From: CAZKXX01 sp964556705
GTDB lineage: Bacteria; Acidobacteriota; Terriglobia; UBA7540
Assembly (NCBI GenBank): GCA_964556705.1
Contig: CAZKXX010000103.1
Location: 1-12,339 of the forward strand
Direction: 5' to 3'
DNA: 12,339 nucleotides
Numbering within the stretch: position 1 is the first letter of the stretch; each line of letters opens with the position of its first letter. The notes under the pieces are model-generated. The model searched no databases. It saw only the letters and a list, made by a program, of their open reading frames with translations, and was not told where the DNA came from. Both the position numbers and the translations under genes were made by a program. This document shows positions 4,982 through 12,339 of this stretch, in pieces.

Positions 4982-6532
4982 CTAAAGCCGCTGCCAGGAG
5001 CGTCCATCGCGCCGGATGAATTCGTCCGCCTCGCGCGGGCCCCAGCTTCCCGACTCGTAAAACGCCAGGCCGTCGGCGCCGCGTTCCTGCCAGGCTTCGA
5101 GCAGGGGCGTGAAGAGTTCCCATGAGAGCTCGACTTCGTCACGGCGTGTGAAGAGCGTCGAATCACCCAGCATCGAATCGAGCAGGAGCGTTTCGTAAGC
5201 GGTGGGCGGCGTGGCGCCGAAAGATTCCCCATATCGGAAGTCCATCACGACGGGGCGGATTTCGAGCGTCGTTCCGGGCAGCTTGGCGCTGAACTTGAGC
5301 GAGATGCCTTCGTTCGGCTGCAAGTGGACGGCAAGCAAGTTGGGCTCAATCCGGTCGCACGCCGCCTCGCGGAACAAAAGGTGCGGCACCGACTTGAAAA
5401 CGACGGAAATCTCCGACACGCGCTTCGACAGGCGCTTGCCCGAGCGGAGATAGAACGGCACGTCGGCCCAGCGCCAGTTGTCGATCAGGAGTTTCACCGC
5501 CGCGTAGGTCTCCGTCGTCGAGTCGGCCTTGACCTTCGGCTCCTTGCGGTAGGCGGGAACTTTCTCCCCGCGCACAAAGCCCTCGGCGTACTGCGCGCGC
5601 ACGGCGAACTCTTCCAGCCGGTCGAGCGGAATCGGCCGGACGGCTCGCAGCACTTTGGCCTTCTCGTCGTGGACCGCCCAGGACCGGAACGCCGCCGGCG
5701 GCTCCATCGCCACCAGGCACAGCAGTTGCAGGACGTGATTCTGAATCATGTCCCGCAGCGCGCCGGCTTCCTCGTAATAGGCGCCGCGGCCCTCCACACC
5801 CAGATCTTCGGCGACGGTAATTTCGACGTGGTCGATGTAGCGGCGGTTCCAGACGGGCTCGAAGATGCCGTTGGCGAAGCGCAAGACGACAAGGTTCTGG
5901 ACCGTCTCCTTCCCCAGGTAATGGTCAATGCGATAGACCTGGTCTTCGTCGAAAACGCCGGTGACGACGCGGTTCAGTTCTCGCGCGCTTTCCAGGTCAC
6001 GGCCAAAGGGCTTTTCGATGACAACGCGCGTCCAGTTTTTCGACGGATCCTGCGGTTTCGCGAGTCCGGCCTTCCCCAGGTTCTTAACGATCCCCGGAAA
6101 GGAACTGGGAGGCGTTGCCAGGTAGAACAGCCGGTTGCCCGCCGTGCCGCGCTCGGCGTCAAGCTTTTCGATCACGCCGCGCAAGCGCTCGTAGGCCTCG
6201 ACCTCGGTGAATTGGTCCGTGTCATAGAAAAATCCTTCGAGGAAACCCTGGAGCGCCTCGTCCTCGTCGTCGCCAACTTTCAAATGCCTGCGGACGGCCT
6301 CACGCATCTTCCCGCGGAATTCTTCTTCGGAGAGTTTGGTGCGCGCGGCGCCGACGACGGCGAAAGAAGCGGGCAGATGCCGCTGGCGGGCCAGGTAGTA
6401 GAGCGCCGGAACGAGCTTGCGTTCCGTCAGGTCGCCGGAAGCGCCGAAGATGACGACGACGCACGGGTCGGGCGCGCGCCGGGTGCGCAGGCCCTCACGA
6501 AGCGGATTGCTCTGATCGCTCGTCCTGGCCAT
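4982..6532 (-). CDS. zwf: Glucose-6-phosphate 1-dehydrogenase
   Basis: Zwf oxidises glucose 6-phosphate to 6-phosphogluconolactone and reduces NAD(P)+, the committed step of the oxidative branch. The 516-residue length is typical. The N-terminal Rossmann domain carries GASGDLTERKL (30-40), and Arg64 in VGAARTKLS sits at the position of Arg46 of the Leuconostoc enzyme that contacts the NADP phosphate, so NADP use is expected. The signature RIDHYLGKE (201-209) provides Asp203 and His204. His266 in DMIQNH lies 62 residues further on, exactly as catalytic His240 follows His178 in Leuconostoc. EKPFG (173-177) is also present. The ATG at 6532 lies 10 bases after the pgi stop; its Shine-Dalgarno is weak, suggesting translational coupling. 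It is followed by its assembly factor OpcA. Confidence 0.95.
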   Translation of the reverse strand: MARTSDQSNPLREGLRTRRAPDPCVVVIFGASGDLTERKLVPALYYLARQRHLPASFAVVGAARTKLSEEEFRGKMREAVRRHLKVGDDEDEALQGFLEGFFYDTDQFTEVEAYERLRGVIEKLDAERGTAGNRLFYLATPPSSFPGIVKNLGKAGLAKPQDPSKNWTRVVIEKPFGRDLESARELNRVVTGVFDEDQVYRIDHYLGKETVQNLVVLRFANGIFEPVWNRRYIDHVEITVAEDLGVEGRGAYYEEAGALRDMIQNHVLQLLCLVAMEPPAAFRSWAVHDEKAKVLRAVRPIPLDRLEEFAVRAQYAEGFVRGEKVPAYRKEPKVKADSTTETYAAVKLLIDNWRWADVPFYLRSGKRLSKRVSEISVVFKSVPHLLFREAACDRIEPNLLAVHLQPNEGISLKFSAKLPGTTLEIRPVVMDFRYGESFGATPPTAYETLLLDSMLGDSTLFTRRDEVELSWELFTPLLEAWQERGADGLAFYESGSWGPREADEFIRRDGRSWQRL

Positions 6533-6542
6533 GGTGAGGCGG

Positions 6543-8285
6543 CTATCGCCGGCCTTTGCGTTTCTCGAGCGCTCCTTCGACCGCGCTGAGCAGGCGGTCG
6601 AGCCCGGCGCGAACGTTCTCGGTCAAATGCGCGCGCAGCACACGGCGCTGCTTGGCTTCCAGCGCCTGGAAATCGCCGAGGGCCTGCGCCAGTTTGAGGA
6701 CCGAGAAGGAGTAAGGCTCGCCGGGAATCGGAACGGCTTCGGAGTCTTCCGCCGTAATCAGCAGAAACAATCCCTGATTGGCGCCGCCTTTGTGAAGCTG
6801 CCCCGTCGAATGAAGGTAGCGCGGACCGAAGCCCGTGGTGGTGGCGGCGCGATGCGCGTCGCGCAGGCGCATGCGAATTGAGCGCACGAGCGCGCGGTGC
6901 ACTTCCGTCGGTTCCAGATACGGCAGCAAAGCGATGTAATCGCCCTCGCGCGCGAGGTCGAGGAATTTTTCAAGCACCTCGCGGACGGCTGCGTCGCCGG
7001 ATTTTTCCCTCGCTGAAATGCGGGTGCTCGCGCCGGCGAAGAGCTTCAATTCCGAGTCTTCGGCCAGCGGCGCCGCGGCCTTGAACCCGCCCGCCTTCTG
7101 GTGCTCGGCGAGCAGCCGCGCCGTGTTGTCCTTGCTCTCGGCCACGTTCGGCTGGTCGAAGGGATTGATGCCGAGGAGGGCGCCCGCCGCGGCCGTGGCG
7201 ATTTCCCAGCGGAAGAATTCCGCGCCCAGGTCGAGCTTGTCCCGCAGCTCGATGCGCACGACGGGATGGCCCGCGGCCTCGAGCGCCCGAAGCTGCTGCT
7301 CGGCGCGCTCGTCGGCGTCGTCGGCGAGGCGAATCGAAACAAAGATCCGGTCGTCGCAGTAAACTTCCGGTGCGCCGAGATACTCATGCACGACCGGAAC
7401 AATTCCCTGCCCGTCTTTTCCGGTGCTTTCAGCAACCAGTTGCTCAACCCAGTCGCCGAAGGTGCTGATGGCGGGCGAGGTGACAAAGGTCAGCTTGTTG
7501 CGACCAGTGCGCGCGGCGGCGCCGAGAATCGCGCCGAGCGCCACGCCCGGGTTTTCCGCCGCGGGCGCCTGAGGGCCGCAGGCGCGGGCCATCTCTTCCC
7601 CGCGTTCGAGAAGAGTCTTCACCTTCACGCCGGCGAGCGCCGCGGGAACCATGCCGAAAACCGAAAGCGCCGAGAAGCGCCCGCCCACGTCTTCGGCGCC
7701 CGGAAAGATGGCGCGGAATTTTTTCTCGCGCGCCAGCCGCTCGAGCGGCGTCCGCGGGTCGGTAATCGCCACAAAATTTTCCCGCGCGGCGTCACCTTTC
7801 ACGCCGCGCACGAGGTCGTAGAAGTACTTGTAGAAACTCAGCGTCTCAATCGTCCCGCCGGACTTGCTGGACACGATGAAGAGCGTTTTGTCGAGTTGGA
7901 CGGATTTTTCGGCGGCCAGAACGCCGGCGGGGACGGTGGAATCGAGCACCTGCAATTCCAGAAAGCCGGGCGCCGTGCCGAACGTCGCCGCGCAGACGTC
8001 GGGACAGAGCGAACTGCCGCCCATGCCGAGCAGCACCGCGTACTTGAAGCCCTGCTGGCGCGCCTGCTCGGCGAACTCCCGGATGGTCTCGAGCCCCGCG
8101 AGAGTGTCCCTTCCCACCGTGAGCCAGCCGAGCGCGGTCTTGATTTGGCGCTGCGCGCCCGGGTCGGACTTCCACAGTGACCCGTCGCGCTCCCAGAGGC
8201 GGGCGGAAAATCGTCCAGAGTCCAGCCTGGCCGTCGCTTCTCGAACCGCCGGTTCGAGCTTGCCGAGATTTGAAGACCACTTCAC
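6543..8285 (-). CDS. pgi: Glucose-6-phosphate isomerase (transaldolase-fusion subtype, stand-alone)
   Basis: Pgi interconverts fructose 6-phosphate and glucose 6-phosphate, letting carbon released by the non-oxidative branch re-enter Zwf. The 580 residues contain two SIS-type sugar-isomerase lobes: GMGGSSLCPDV (88-97) and SSKSGGTIET (139-148) in the first, the signature DVGGRFSALSVFG (199-211), and a signature-2-like NPFDQPNVAESK (374-385) in the second, with HSTGQLHKGG (492-501) near the C-terminus. The overall pattern (LWERDGSLW, GWLTVGRD) resembles the isomerase half of bifunctional transaldolase-Pgi proteins more than E. coli Pgi, but no transaldolase domain is attached. I chose the GTG at 8285, with GGAG about seven bases upstream. 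A longer frame to 8396 overlaps the tkt end and looks non-coding. It lies 43 bases after tkt and 10 before zwf. Confidence 0.9.
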   Translation of the reverse strand: MKWSSNLGKLEPAVREATARLDSGRFSARLWERDGSLWKSDPGAQRQIKTALGWLTVGRDTLAGLETIREFAEQARQQGFKYAVLLGMGGSSLCPDVCAATFGTAPGFLELQVLDSTVPAGVLAAEKSVQLDKTLFIVSSKSGGTIETLSFYKYFYDLVRGVKGDAARENFVAITDPRTPLERLAREKKFRAIFPGAEDVGGRFSALSVFGMVPAALAGVKVKTLLERGEEMARACGPQAPAAENPGVALGAILGAAARTGRNKLTFVTSPAISTFGDWVEQLVAESTGKDGQGIVPVVHEYLGAPEVYCDDRIFVSIRLADDADERAEQQLRALEAAGHPVVRIELRDKLDLGAEFFRWEIATAAAGALLGINPFDQPNVAESKDNTARLLAEHQKAGGFKAAAPLAEDSELKLFAGASTRISAREKSGDAAVREVLEKFLDLAREGDYIALLPYLEPTEVHRALVRSIRMRLRDAHRAATTTGFGPRYLHSTGQLHKGGANQGLFLLITAEDSEAVPIPGEPYSFSVLKLAQALGDFQALEAKQRRVLRAHLTENVRAGLDRLLSAVEGALEKRKGRR

Positions 8286-8328
8286 AGATTGCTCCAGAGG
8301 CTCAGCAGCCTTGCGTCGCCGCGAGCGC

Positions 8329-10374
8329 CTAGCGTCCCAACAGTTCCTTCGCGCGCGCCACCACGTTGGCGGCCGTGAAGCCGAGTTTTTCGGCAATCAC
8401 CTTGTAGGGAGCTGACGCGCCAAAGCGGTTGAGGCCGATGACGCCGCCCTTCGGACCGACGTATCGGTCCCAGCCAAGCGGCGACGCAGCCTCGACGGCC
8501 AGGCGCGCCGTCACCGCAGGCGGGAACACTTCGTCTTTGTAGGCTTGTGGCTGATTCTCGAAAAGGTCCCATGAAGGCATGCTCACCACGCGCGCCGCCA
8601 CACCGTCAGCCATCAGCTTTTCGTAAGCTTCGACCGCGACGGAAACTTCCGAGCCGGAAGCGATGAGGATGATATCCGGCGCCCGGCCCTTCGCGTCAGC
8701 CAGGATGTAAGCGCCGCGCGCGAGTCCTTCGGCCGAAGCGTATTTTTGCCGGTCGAGAACCGGCAGTCCCTGTCGCGTGAGCGCCAGCGCCACCGGGCCG
8801 CCCCGGCGTTCGATGGCAACGCGCCAGGCCACGGAGACTTCATTCGCGTCGCAGGGACGGATGAAGCAGAGATTGGGAATCGCCCGCAGCGAGGGGAGTT
8901 GCTCGATCGGCTGGTGTGTCGGGCCGTCCTCGCCGAGGAAGACGCTGTCGTGCGTGTACACGAAGATGGAATGCGCGCCCATCAGCGCCGCCAATCGAAT
9001 TGTGGGACGCATGTAATCGGAAAAAATCAGAAACGTGGCGCCGTAGGGAATCAGGCCGGAGAGCGCCATGCCGTTGACGATCGCCCCCATGCCGTGCTCG
9101 CGCACGCCGAACCGCAGGTTGCGCGCGCCGTAATTCCCTTTCGCAAAATCGCCGGAGCCTTTGGTGAGCGTGTTGGTCGAAGGCGCGAGGTCCGCTGAGC
9201 CGCCGATGAGCATCGGCAGGTGCGGCGCGATGGCGTTCAGGACCTTCCCCGACGCCTGGCGAGTGGCCAGCGGCCCGTCACTCGATTTGAAGGTGGGGAG
9301 CTTGGCTTTCCAGCCATCGGGCAATTCGCGGCGGACGAACCGGTCCCAGTCGGCAGCGAGGTCGGGATGGGCCTTTCGATATTCCGCTAACTGTTTCTGC
9401 CACGCAGCTTCCTCTTTCTCTCCCTGCTCGATGGCGTTTCGGAAGTGCGCGAGAGCTTCTTCCGGAATGCGGAACTTTTCCTCCGGCGGCCATCCGTAGC
9501 GCTGCTTGGTCAGCTTGACTTCGTCTTCGCCCAGGGGGGAGCCGTGTGACTCCGCCGTATCCTGCTTGTTGGGCGAGCCGTAGGCGATGTGCGTGCGGAC
9601 CGAGATGAGCGACGGGCGCTCCTTCTCCGCGCGCGCCGCCGCGATGGCGCGGTCGAGCGCTTCGAGATCGTTTCCGTCCGCGACCCGCTGCACGTGCCAG
9701 CCGTAAGCTTCAAACCGCTTGTCCACGTTCTCGCTGAACGCCAGCTCGGTCGAGCCTTCGATGGTGATGTGGTTGTCGTCGTAAAGGTAGACGATGTTTC
9801 CGAGCCCGAGGTGGCCGGCGAGCGATGCCGCCTCCGAGGCCACGCCTTCCATCAGGTCGCCGTCCGAGCAGATGGCATAGATCGTGTAGTCCACAATTTC
9901 GTGGCCGGGGCGATTGAAATGTGCCGCGAGATATTTTTGCGCGATGGCCATCCCCACGCCGTTGCCGAAGCCCTGACCGAGCGGCCCGGTTGTCGTCTCC
10001 ACACCGCGCGCCAGGTGGTTTTCCGGGTGGCCCGGCGTCTTCGAGCCCCACTGGCGGAAACTCTTCAGCTCCTCGAGCGTCATGTCCTCATAGCCCGTCA
10101 GGTGGAGCAGACTGTAAAGCAGCATCGAGCCGTGGCCCGCCGAAAGCACGAAGCGGTCGCGGTTCGGCCAGTCGGGCCTGAGCGGGTGGTGCTTCAGATG
10201 GCGCGTCCAGAGGACGTAGGCCATGGGCGCGGCGCCCATGGGCATTCCCGGATGTCCGGAATTCGCTTTCTGGACGGCGTCCATCGCCAGGCAGCGGATC
10301 GTATTCACGCAAAGCTGGTCGAGCTCGCTCGGCGCGAGGGTTTTTGCGGACGGAGTTGCGGCATCGCGAGGCAA
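8329..10374 (-). CDS. tkt: Transketolase
   Basis: This thiamine diphosphate enzyme transfers two-carbon units between ketose and aldose phosphates in the non-oxidative pentose phosphate pathway. The 681-residue length and order of domains are normal. The pyrophosphate domain has NSGHPGMPMG (38-47, His41), SAGHGSMLLY (78-87) and the metal/cofactor motif DGDLMEG (171-177) with Asn201. His277 in ESHGSPLG and His487 in GPTHQP are substrate or catalytic histidines. The pyrimidine domain has Glu426 in REHGMG, which activates the cofactor. A C-terminal domain follows (IASGSEVSVA). The start is a TTG at 10374-10372, placed by a perfect AGGAGG (10388-10383) exactly eight bases upstream; the only nearby ATG is out of frame. 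It is the first gene of the cluster tkt-pgi-zwf-opcA-pgl-rpe and diverges from gnd. Confidence 0.95.
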   Translation of the reverse strand: MPRDAATPSAKTLAPSELDQLCVNTIRCLAMDAVQKANSGHPGMPMGAAPMAYVLWTRHLKHHPLRPDWPNRDRFVLSAGHGSMLLYSLLHLTGYEDMTLEELKSFRQWGSKTPGHPENHLARGVETTTGPLGQGFGNGVGMAIAQKYLAAHFNRPGHEIVDYTIYAICSDGDLMEGVASEAASLAGHLGLGNIVYLYDDNHITIEGSTELAFSENVDKRFEAYGWHVQRVADGNDLEALDRAIAAARAEKERPSLISVRTHIAYGSPNKQDTAESHGSPLGEDEVKLTKQRYGWPPEEKFRIPEEALAHFRNAIEQGEKEEAAWQKQLAEYRKAHPDLAADWDRFVRRELPDGWKAKLPTFKSSDGPLATRQASGKVLNAIAPHLPMLIGGSADLAPSTNTLTKGSGDFAKGNYGARNLRFGVREHGMGAIVNGMALSGLIPYGATFLIFSDYMRPTIRLAALMGAHSIFVYTHDSVFLGEDGPTHQPIEQLPSLRAIPNLCFIRPCDANEVSVAWRVAIERRGGPVALALTRQGLPVLDRQKYASAEGLARGAYILADAKGRAPDIILIASGSEVSVAVEAYEKLMADGVAARVVSMPSWDLFENQPQAYKDEVFPPAVTARLAVEAASPLGWDRYVGPKGGVIGLNRFGASAPYKVIAEKLGFTAANVVARAKELLGR

Positions 10375-10472
10375 GGGGACTTCCTCCTCTTATGAACTTA
10401 TGATTTCGCTGCGCCCGCCGGCGTCAAGGCGCAACCGGCAAGGGCATGGGAATAGAATGAATCAAAGCTGCG

Positions 10473-10503
10473 ATTATATATCCGCGAACGCGTGTCAGGC
10501 CAA
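10473..10503 (-). promoter_or_regulatory. Candidate promoter of the tkt cluster
   Basis: On the minus strand TTGGCC (10503-10498; 4 of 6) precedes an AT-rich block containing TATATA (10480-10475, spacer 17) and a perfect TATAAT (10478-10473, spacer 19). Transcription would begin near 10466 and leave a leader of about 90 bases before the TTG start. It is the only strong AT block in the 231-base gap shared with gnd, so it probably drives the whole six-gene cluster. Spacing to the best -10 is not ideal. Confidence 0.35.
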
Positions 10504-10553
10504 TTAGAATGTGAACGCCGGCGCCGATTTCTCGAACTGCGTATCTCACCTTC

Positions 10554-10562
10554 TGATATTCT
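10554..10562 (+). promoter_or_regulatory. Possible extended -10 promoter of gnd
   Basis: TGATATTCT reads as an extended -10 element (TG-n-TATTCT, 4 of 6 in the hexamer), which would start transcription about 35 bases before the gnd ATG. No convincing -35 box lies 16-18 bases upstream. An alternative -10, TAGAAT at 10505-10510, also lacks a partner. The assignment is tentative. Confidence 0.22.
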
Positions 10563-10605
10563 TGCGGTCGCGCAGGATTCAGGACTCTTTTCGGGAGTCA
10601 TCCGC

Positions 10606-12018
10606 ATGAACAAGAAACACCTCGGCATCATCGGGCTTGGAGTAATGGGGAAAAACCTGGCGCTCAATGCTGCGAGCAAAGGGTTTTCCGTGGCGGGCTA
10701 CGACGCCGATGCCGACCGGCGCCAGCAAGTGGCGGCGCAGGTGGCGGGCCGGGACGTGGCCGTGGCGAATTCCCTCCGCGAGTTCGTCGAGGCGCTCGAA
10801 ACACCGCGCCGCATCTGGATGATGGTCCCCGCGGGCGAGCCCGTGGATTCCGTGCTCACGGACTTGAAGCCGCTGCTTTCGCAAGACGATATCGTCCTCG
10901 ACGGCGGCAACTCGCACTTCAAGGACACCGAACGGCGCGCCAAGGAGCTCGGCTCCGCGGGCCTGCGCTTTTTCGGCATGGGCGTGAGCGGCGGCGAGGA
11001 AGGCGCGCTCAAGGGACCGTGCCTGATGCCCGGCGGCCACGAAGATTCCTACCGGCGGCTCGAGCCGGTGCTGACGAAAGTGGCCGCCGAGACCGAGGAC
11101 GGCCCCTGCTGCGCGTGGCTCGGTCCGGGCGGTGCGGGGCATTACGTCAAGATGGTCCACAACGGCATCGAGTACGGCGTGATGCAATCCATCTGCGAAG
11201 CCTACGACCTGATGCGCAAAGCGGCGGGGATGGGCGCCACAGAGATTCGCGAAGTTTTTGCGGCCTGGAACGCCGAAGAACTCAATTCTTTCTTGCTGGA
11301 GGCGACCATCACGGTGCTTGGCAAGCGCGACGAGGAGACCGGCCAGCCGCTGGTGGACCTGATCCTCGACACTGCGGAGCAGAAAGGCACCGGGAAGTGG
11401 GCGTCGCAGGACGCGCTCGATCTGGGCGTCGCCGTGCCCACGCTCTCGGCCTCGGTGGAAGCGCGGATTCTTTCCAGCCTGAAGGAAGAGCGCGTGGAAG
11501 CCGCAAAAGTTTTTCGGCCGCCGAAGAAGAAATTCGGGGGCAAGCGCGATGACTTTGTCTCCAAGGTGCGTGCCGCTTACGCGCTCTCGGTCATCGCCTG
11601 CTATGCGCAGGGATTCGCCCAGATGCGCACCGCGTCAAGAGAATACGGCTACAATCTGAAGCTGGCGGAAATCGCCCGCATCTGGAAGGGCGGCTGCATC
11701 ATTCGCTCGAAATTGCTCGAGCCCATCCGCGCCGCGTTCAAGAAAAAGCCCGAGCTCGTGAACCTTGGCCTGGACCGCACCTTCCGCTCGCTGCTCAACA
11801 AGAACACGCGCCACCTGCGGGCCGTCGTGAAGGCGGCGGCGGATTTCGGCGTGCCCGTCCCGGCGTTCGTCAATTCCCTGACCTATTTCGACGCATATCG
11901 CTCCGAGCGCCTGCCCGCCAACCTGCTTCAGGCGCAGCGCGACTACTTCGGGGCGCATACCTACCGGCGCGTGGACCGGGACGGGAAATTTCACACCGAG
12001 TGGGACAGCGAGGATTGA
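10606..12018 (+). CDS. gnd: 6-phosphogluconate dehydrogenase (decarboxylating), long form
   Basis: Gnd converts 6-phosphogluconate to ribulose 5-phosphate and CO2 while reducing a nicotinamide cofactor. The 470-residue length matches the long form (E. coli 468), not the short NAD form. The Rossmann fold begins with GLGVMGKNLALN (10-21). VSGGEEGA (127-134), the catalytic block KMVHNGIEYG (182-191; Lys182, Asn186, Glu189) and the family signature ILDTAEQKGTGKW (253-265) follow, then an all-helical C-terminal domain. At residues 33-35, where E. coli has Asn-Arg-Ser contacting the NADP 2'-phosphate, this protein has Asp-Ala-Asp with no gap in alignment, which suggests NAD+ preference. The ATG at 10606 has GGGAG eight bases upstream; the frame is open from 10492 but that stretch is leader. 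It diverges from the tkt cluster and is not followed by another gene on its strand. Confidence 0.94.
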   Translation: MNKKHLGIIGLGVMGKNLALNAASKGFSVAGYDADADRRQQVAAQVAGRDVAVANSLREFVEALETPRRIWMMVPAGEPVDSVLTDLKPLLSQDDIVLDGGNSHFKDTERRAKELGSAGLRFFGMGVSGGEEGALKGPCLMPGGHEDSYRRLEPVLTKVAAETEDGPCCAWLGPGGAGHYVKMVHNGIEYGVMQSICEAYDLMRKAAGMGATEIREVFAAWNAEELNSFLLEATITVLGKRDEETGQPLVDLILDTAEQKGTGKWASQDALDLGVAVPTLSASVEARILSSLKEERVEAAKVFRPPKKKFGGKRDDFVSKVRAAYALSVIACYAQGFAQMRTASREYGYNLKLAEIARIWKGGCIIRSKLLEPIRAAFKKKPELVNLGLDRTFRSLLNKNTRHLRAVVKAAADFGVPVPAFVNSLTYFDAYRSERLPANLLQAQRDYFGAHTYRRVDRDGKFHTEWDSED

Positions 12019-12047
12019 TGATTTAAAATTGCCGATTGCCGATTGAG
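12013..12047. repeat. Period-7 tandem repeat at the end of gnd
   Basis: Five consecutive heptamers, GATTGAT, GATTTAA, AATTGCC, GATTGCC and GATTGAG, begin inside the last codons of gnd (the stop TGA is at 12016-12018) and run 29 bases into the spacer. The consensus is GATTGCC/GATTGAN. The period is the same as that of the runs between zwf and opcA, but the unit differs. Confidence 0.5.
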
Positions 12048-12098
12048 GAACCAAGTCTCGGCTCCCGCCATGGGGTTAGATTCCTTCCCGAGCGCCCC

Positions 12099-12293
12099 TC
12101 AAGAAGACTTCATGGGGTTTGAAGTGCTGTGGTGTCCGCGGATGGACAAGACGATCAGCAACCCTTGGGCGACCATCGCGATCCCGAGCGCAATGACATA
12201 CATTTCCCAATCTCCCCTCGTCATCGCCAGATAGATCGCGGAGCAAATCGTGAGCAGTCCCAGCACGACCAGGCTCGGCGCCCCGAGCGCCAT
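12099..12293 (-). CDS. Small two-helix membrane protein of unknown function (possibly the 3' end of a longer gene)
   Basis: From the ATG at 12293 the frame encodes 64 residues with two hydrophobic segments, about residues 4-24 (APSLVVLGLLTICSAIYLA) and 31-50 (MYVIALGIAMVAQGLLIVL), joined by a short polar turn (TRGDWE) and ending in a hydrophilic tail (RGHHSTSNPMKSS). This is the pattern of a small inner-membrane hairpin. I do not recognise the family. The frame has no stop upstream and stays open to the window edge at 12339, and only a weak AGG lies before the ATG, so the true start may be outside the window. It converges on gnd, with an 80-base gap that contains the period-7 repeat and no visible terminator. 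Confidence 0.5.
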   Translation of the reverse strand: MALGAPSLVVLGLLTICSAIYLAMTRGDWEMYVIALGIAMVAQGLLIVLSIRGHHSTSNPMKSS

Positions 12294-12339
12294 CAGGGAC
12301 CTGTTCGCGTCAGGTGCGGAAGCCGAGAGCCGAAGGTCT

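Noticed and set aside
4821..5123. N-terminal extension of opcA into the zwf end
   Set aside because: It would overlap the zwf coding end by more than 100 bases, contains the heptamer repeats, and lacks any OpcA-like sequence.
5324..6589. Open plus-strand frame of 421 codons opposite zwf
   Set aside because: It mirrors zwf codons in another frame, shows no domain or ribosome binding site, and zwf is certain. The frames opposite pgi (7101-8180) and tkt (9589-10395) were rejected on the same grounds.
10492..10605. N-terminal extension of gnd
   Set aside because: Long-form Gnd begins a few residues before the GLGVMG motif; the ATG at 10606 has a good Shine-Dalgarno, and the upstream stretch is the divergent leader region.
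1..12339. A hidden defence, toxin-antitoxin, phage or biosynthetic system
   Set aside because: Nearly all coding capacity is explained by a peroxide-response pair and central carbon enzymes. I saw no transposase, integrase, tRNA, attachment site, nuclease or toxin-like gene.

Overview
The window is a GC-rich bacterial chromosome segment that gathers almost the whole pentose phosphate pathway next to a peroxide-response pair. The genes use ATG, GTG and TTG starts behind recognisable Shine-Dalgarno sequences. The short intergenic spacers carry GC-rich inverted repeats and short period-7 repeats. OpcA together with a glucose-6-phosphate isomerase of the kind usually fused to transaldolase, plus the general look of the spacers, suggests an environmental soil or subsurface bacterium, perhaps Acidobacteriota. 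That placement is inference, because no rRNA or other phylogenetic marker is present.

Layout. (1) At 1-130, minus strand, lie the first 43 codons of an exported protein with a signal peptide, behind a good candidate promoter. (2) At 334-1260, minus strand, is a LysR-type regulator that keeps both redox cysteines of OxyR. It diverges from a DPS-like ferritin (DPSL, thioferritin type) at 1404-1970, plus strand. The 143-base gap holds two overlapping, oppositely directed sigma70-like promoters and a 15-base site that matches the OxyR half-site at 9 of 10 defined positions. (3) From 10374 down to 2160, minus strand, runs a six-gene cluster in transcription order: tkt, pgi, zwf, opcA, pgl, rpe. 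(4) gnd diverges from tkt at 10606-12018, plus strand. (5) At 12099-12293, minus strand, is a small two-helix membrane protein that could be the end of a longer one.

Together pgi, zwf with its assembly factor opcA, pgl, gnd, rpe and tkt encode the oxidative pentose phosphate pathway and much of the non-oxidative branch. Ribose-5-phosphate isomerase and transaldolase are absent from the window. The nearby OxyR/DPSL pair handles peroxide and iron, a process that draws on NADPH, so the neighbourhood is coherent. Gnd carries an acidic motif where NADP-dependent relatives have Asn-Arg-Ser, so this step may yield NADH. Rpe has Gln in place of the first metal-binding His.

I found no mobile element, CRISPR array, RNA gene or clearly new multi-gene system. 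The points of interest are the OxyR/DPSL control region, the unusual residues in Gnd and Rpe, the stand-alone Pgi, and the intergenic repeats.
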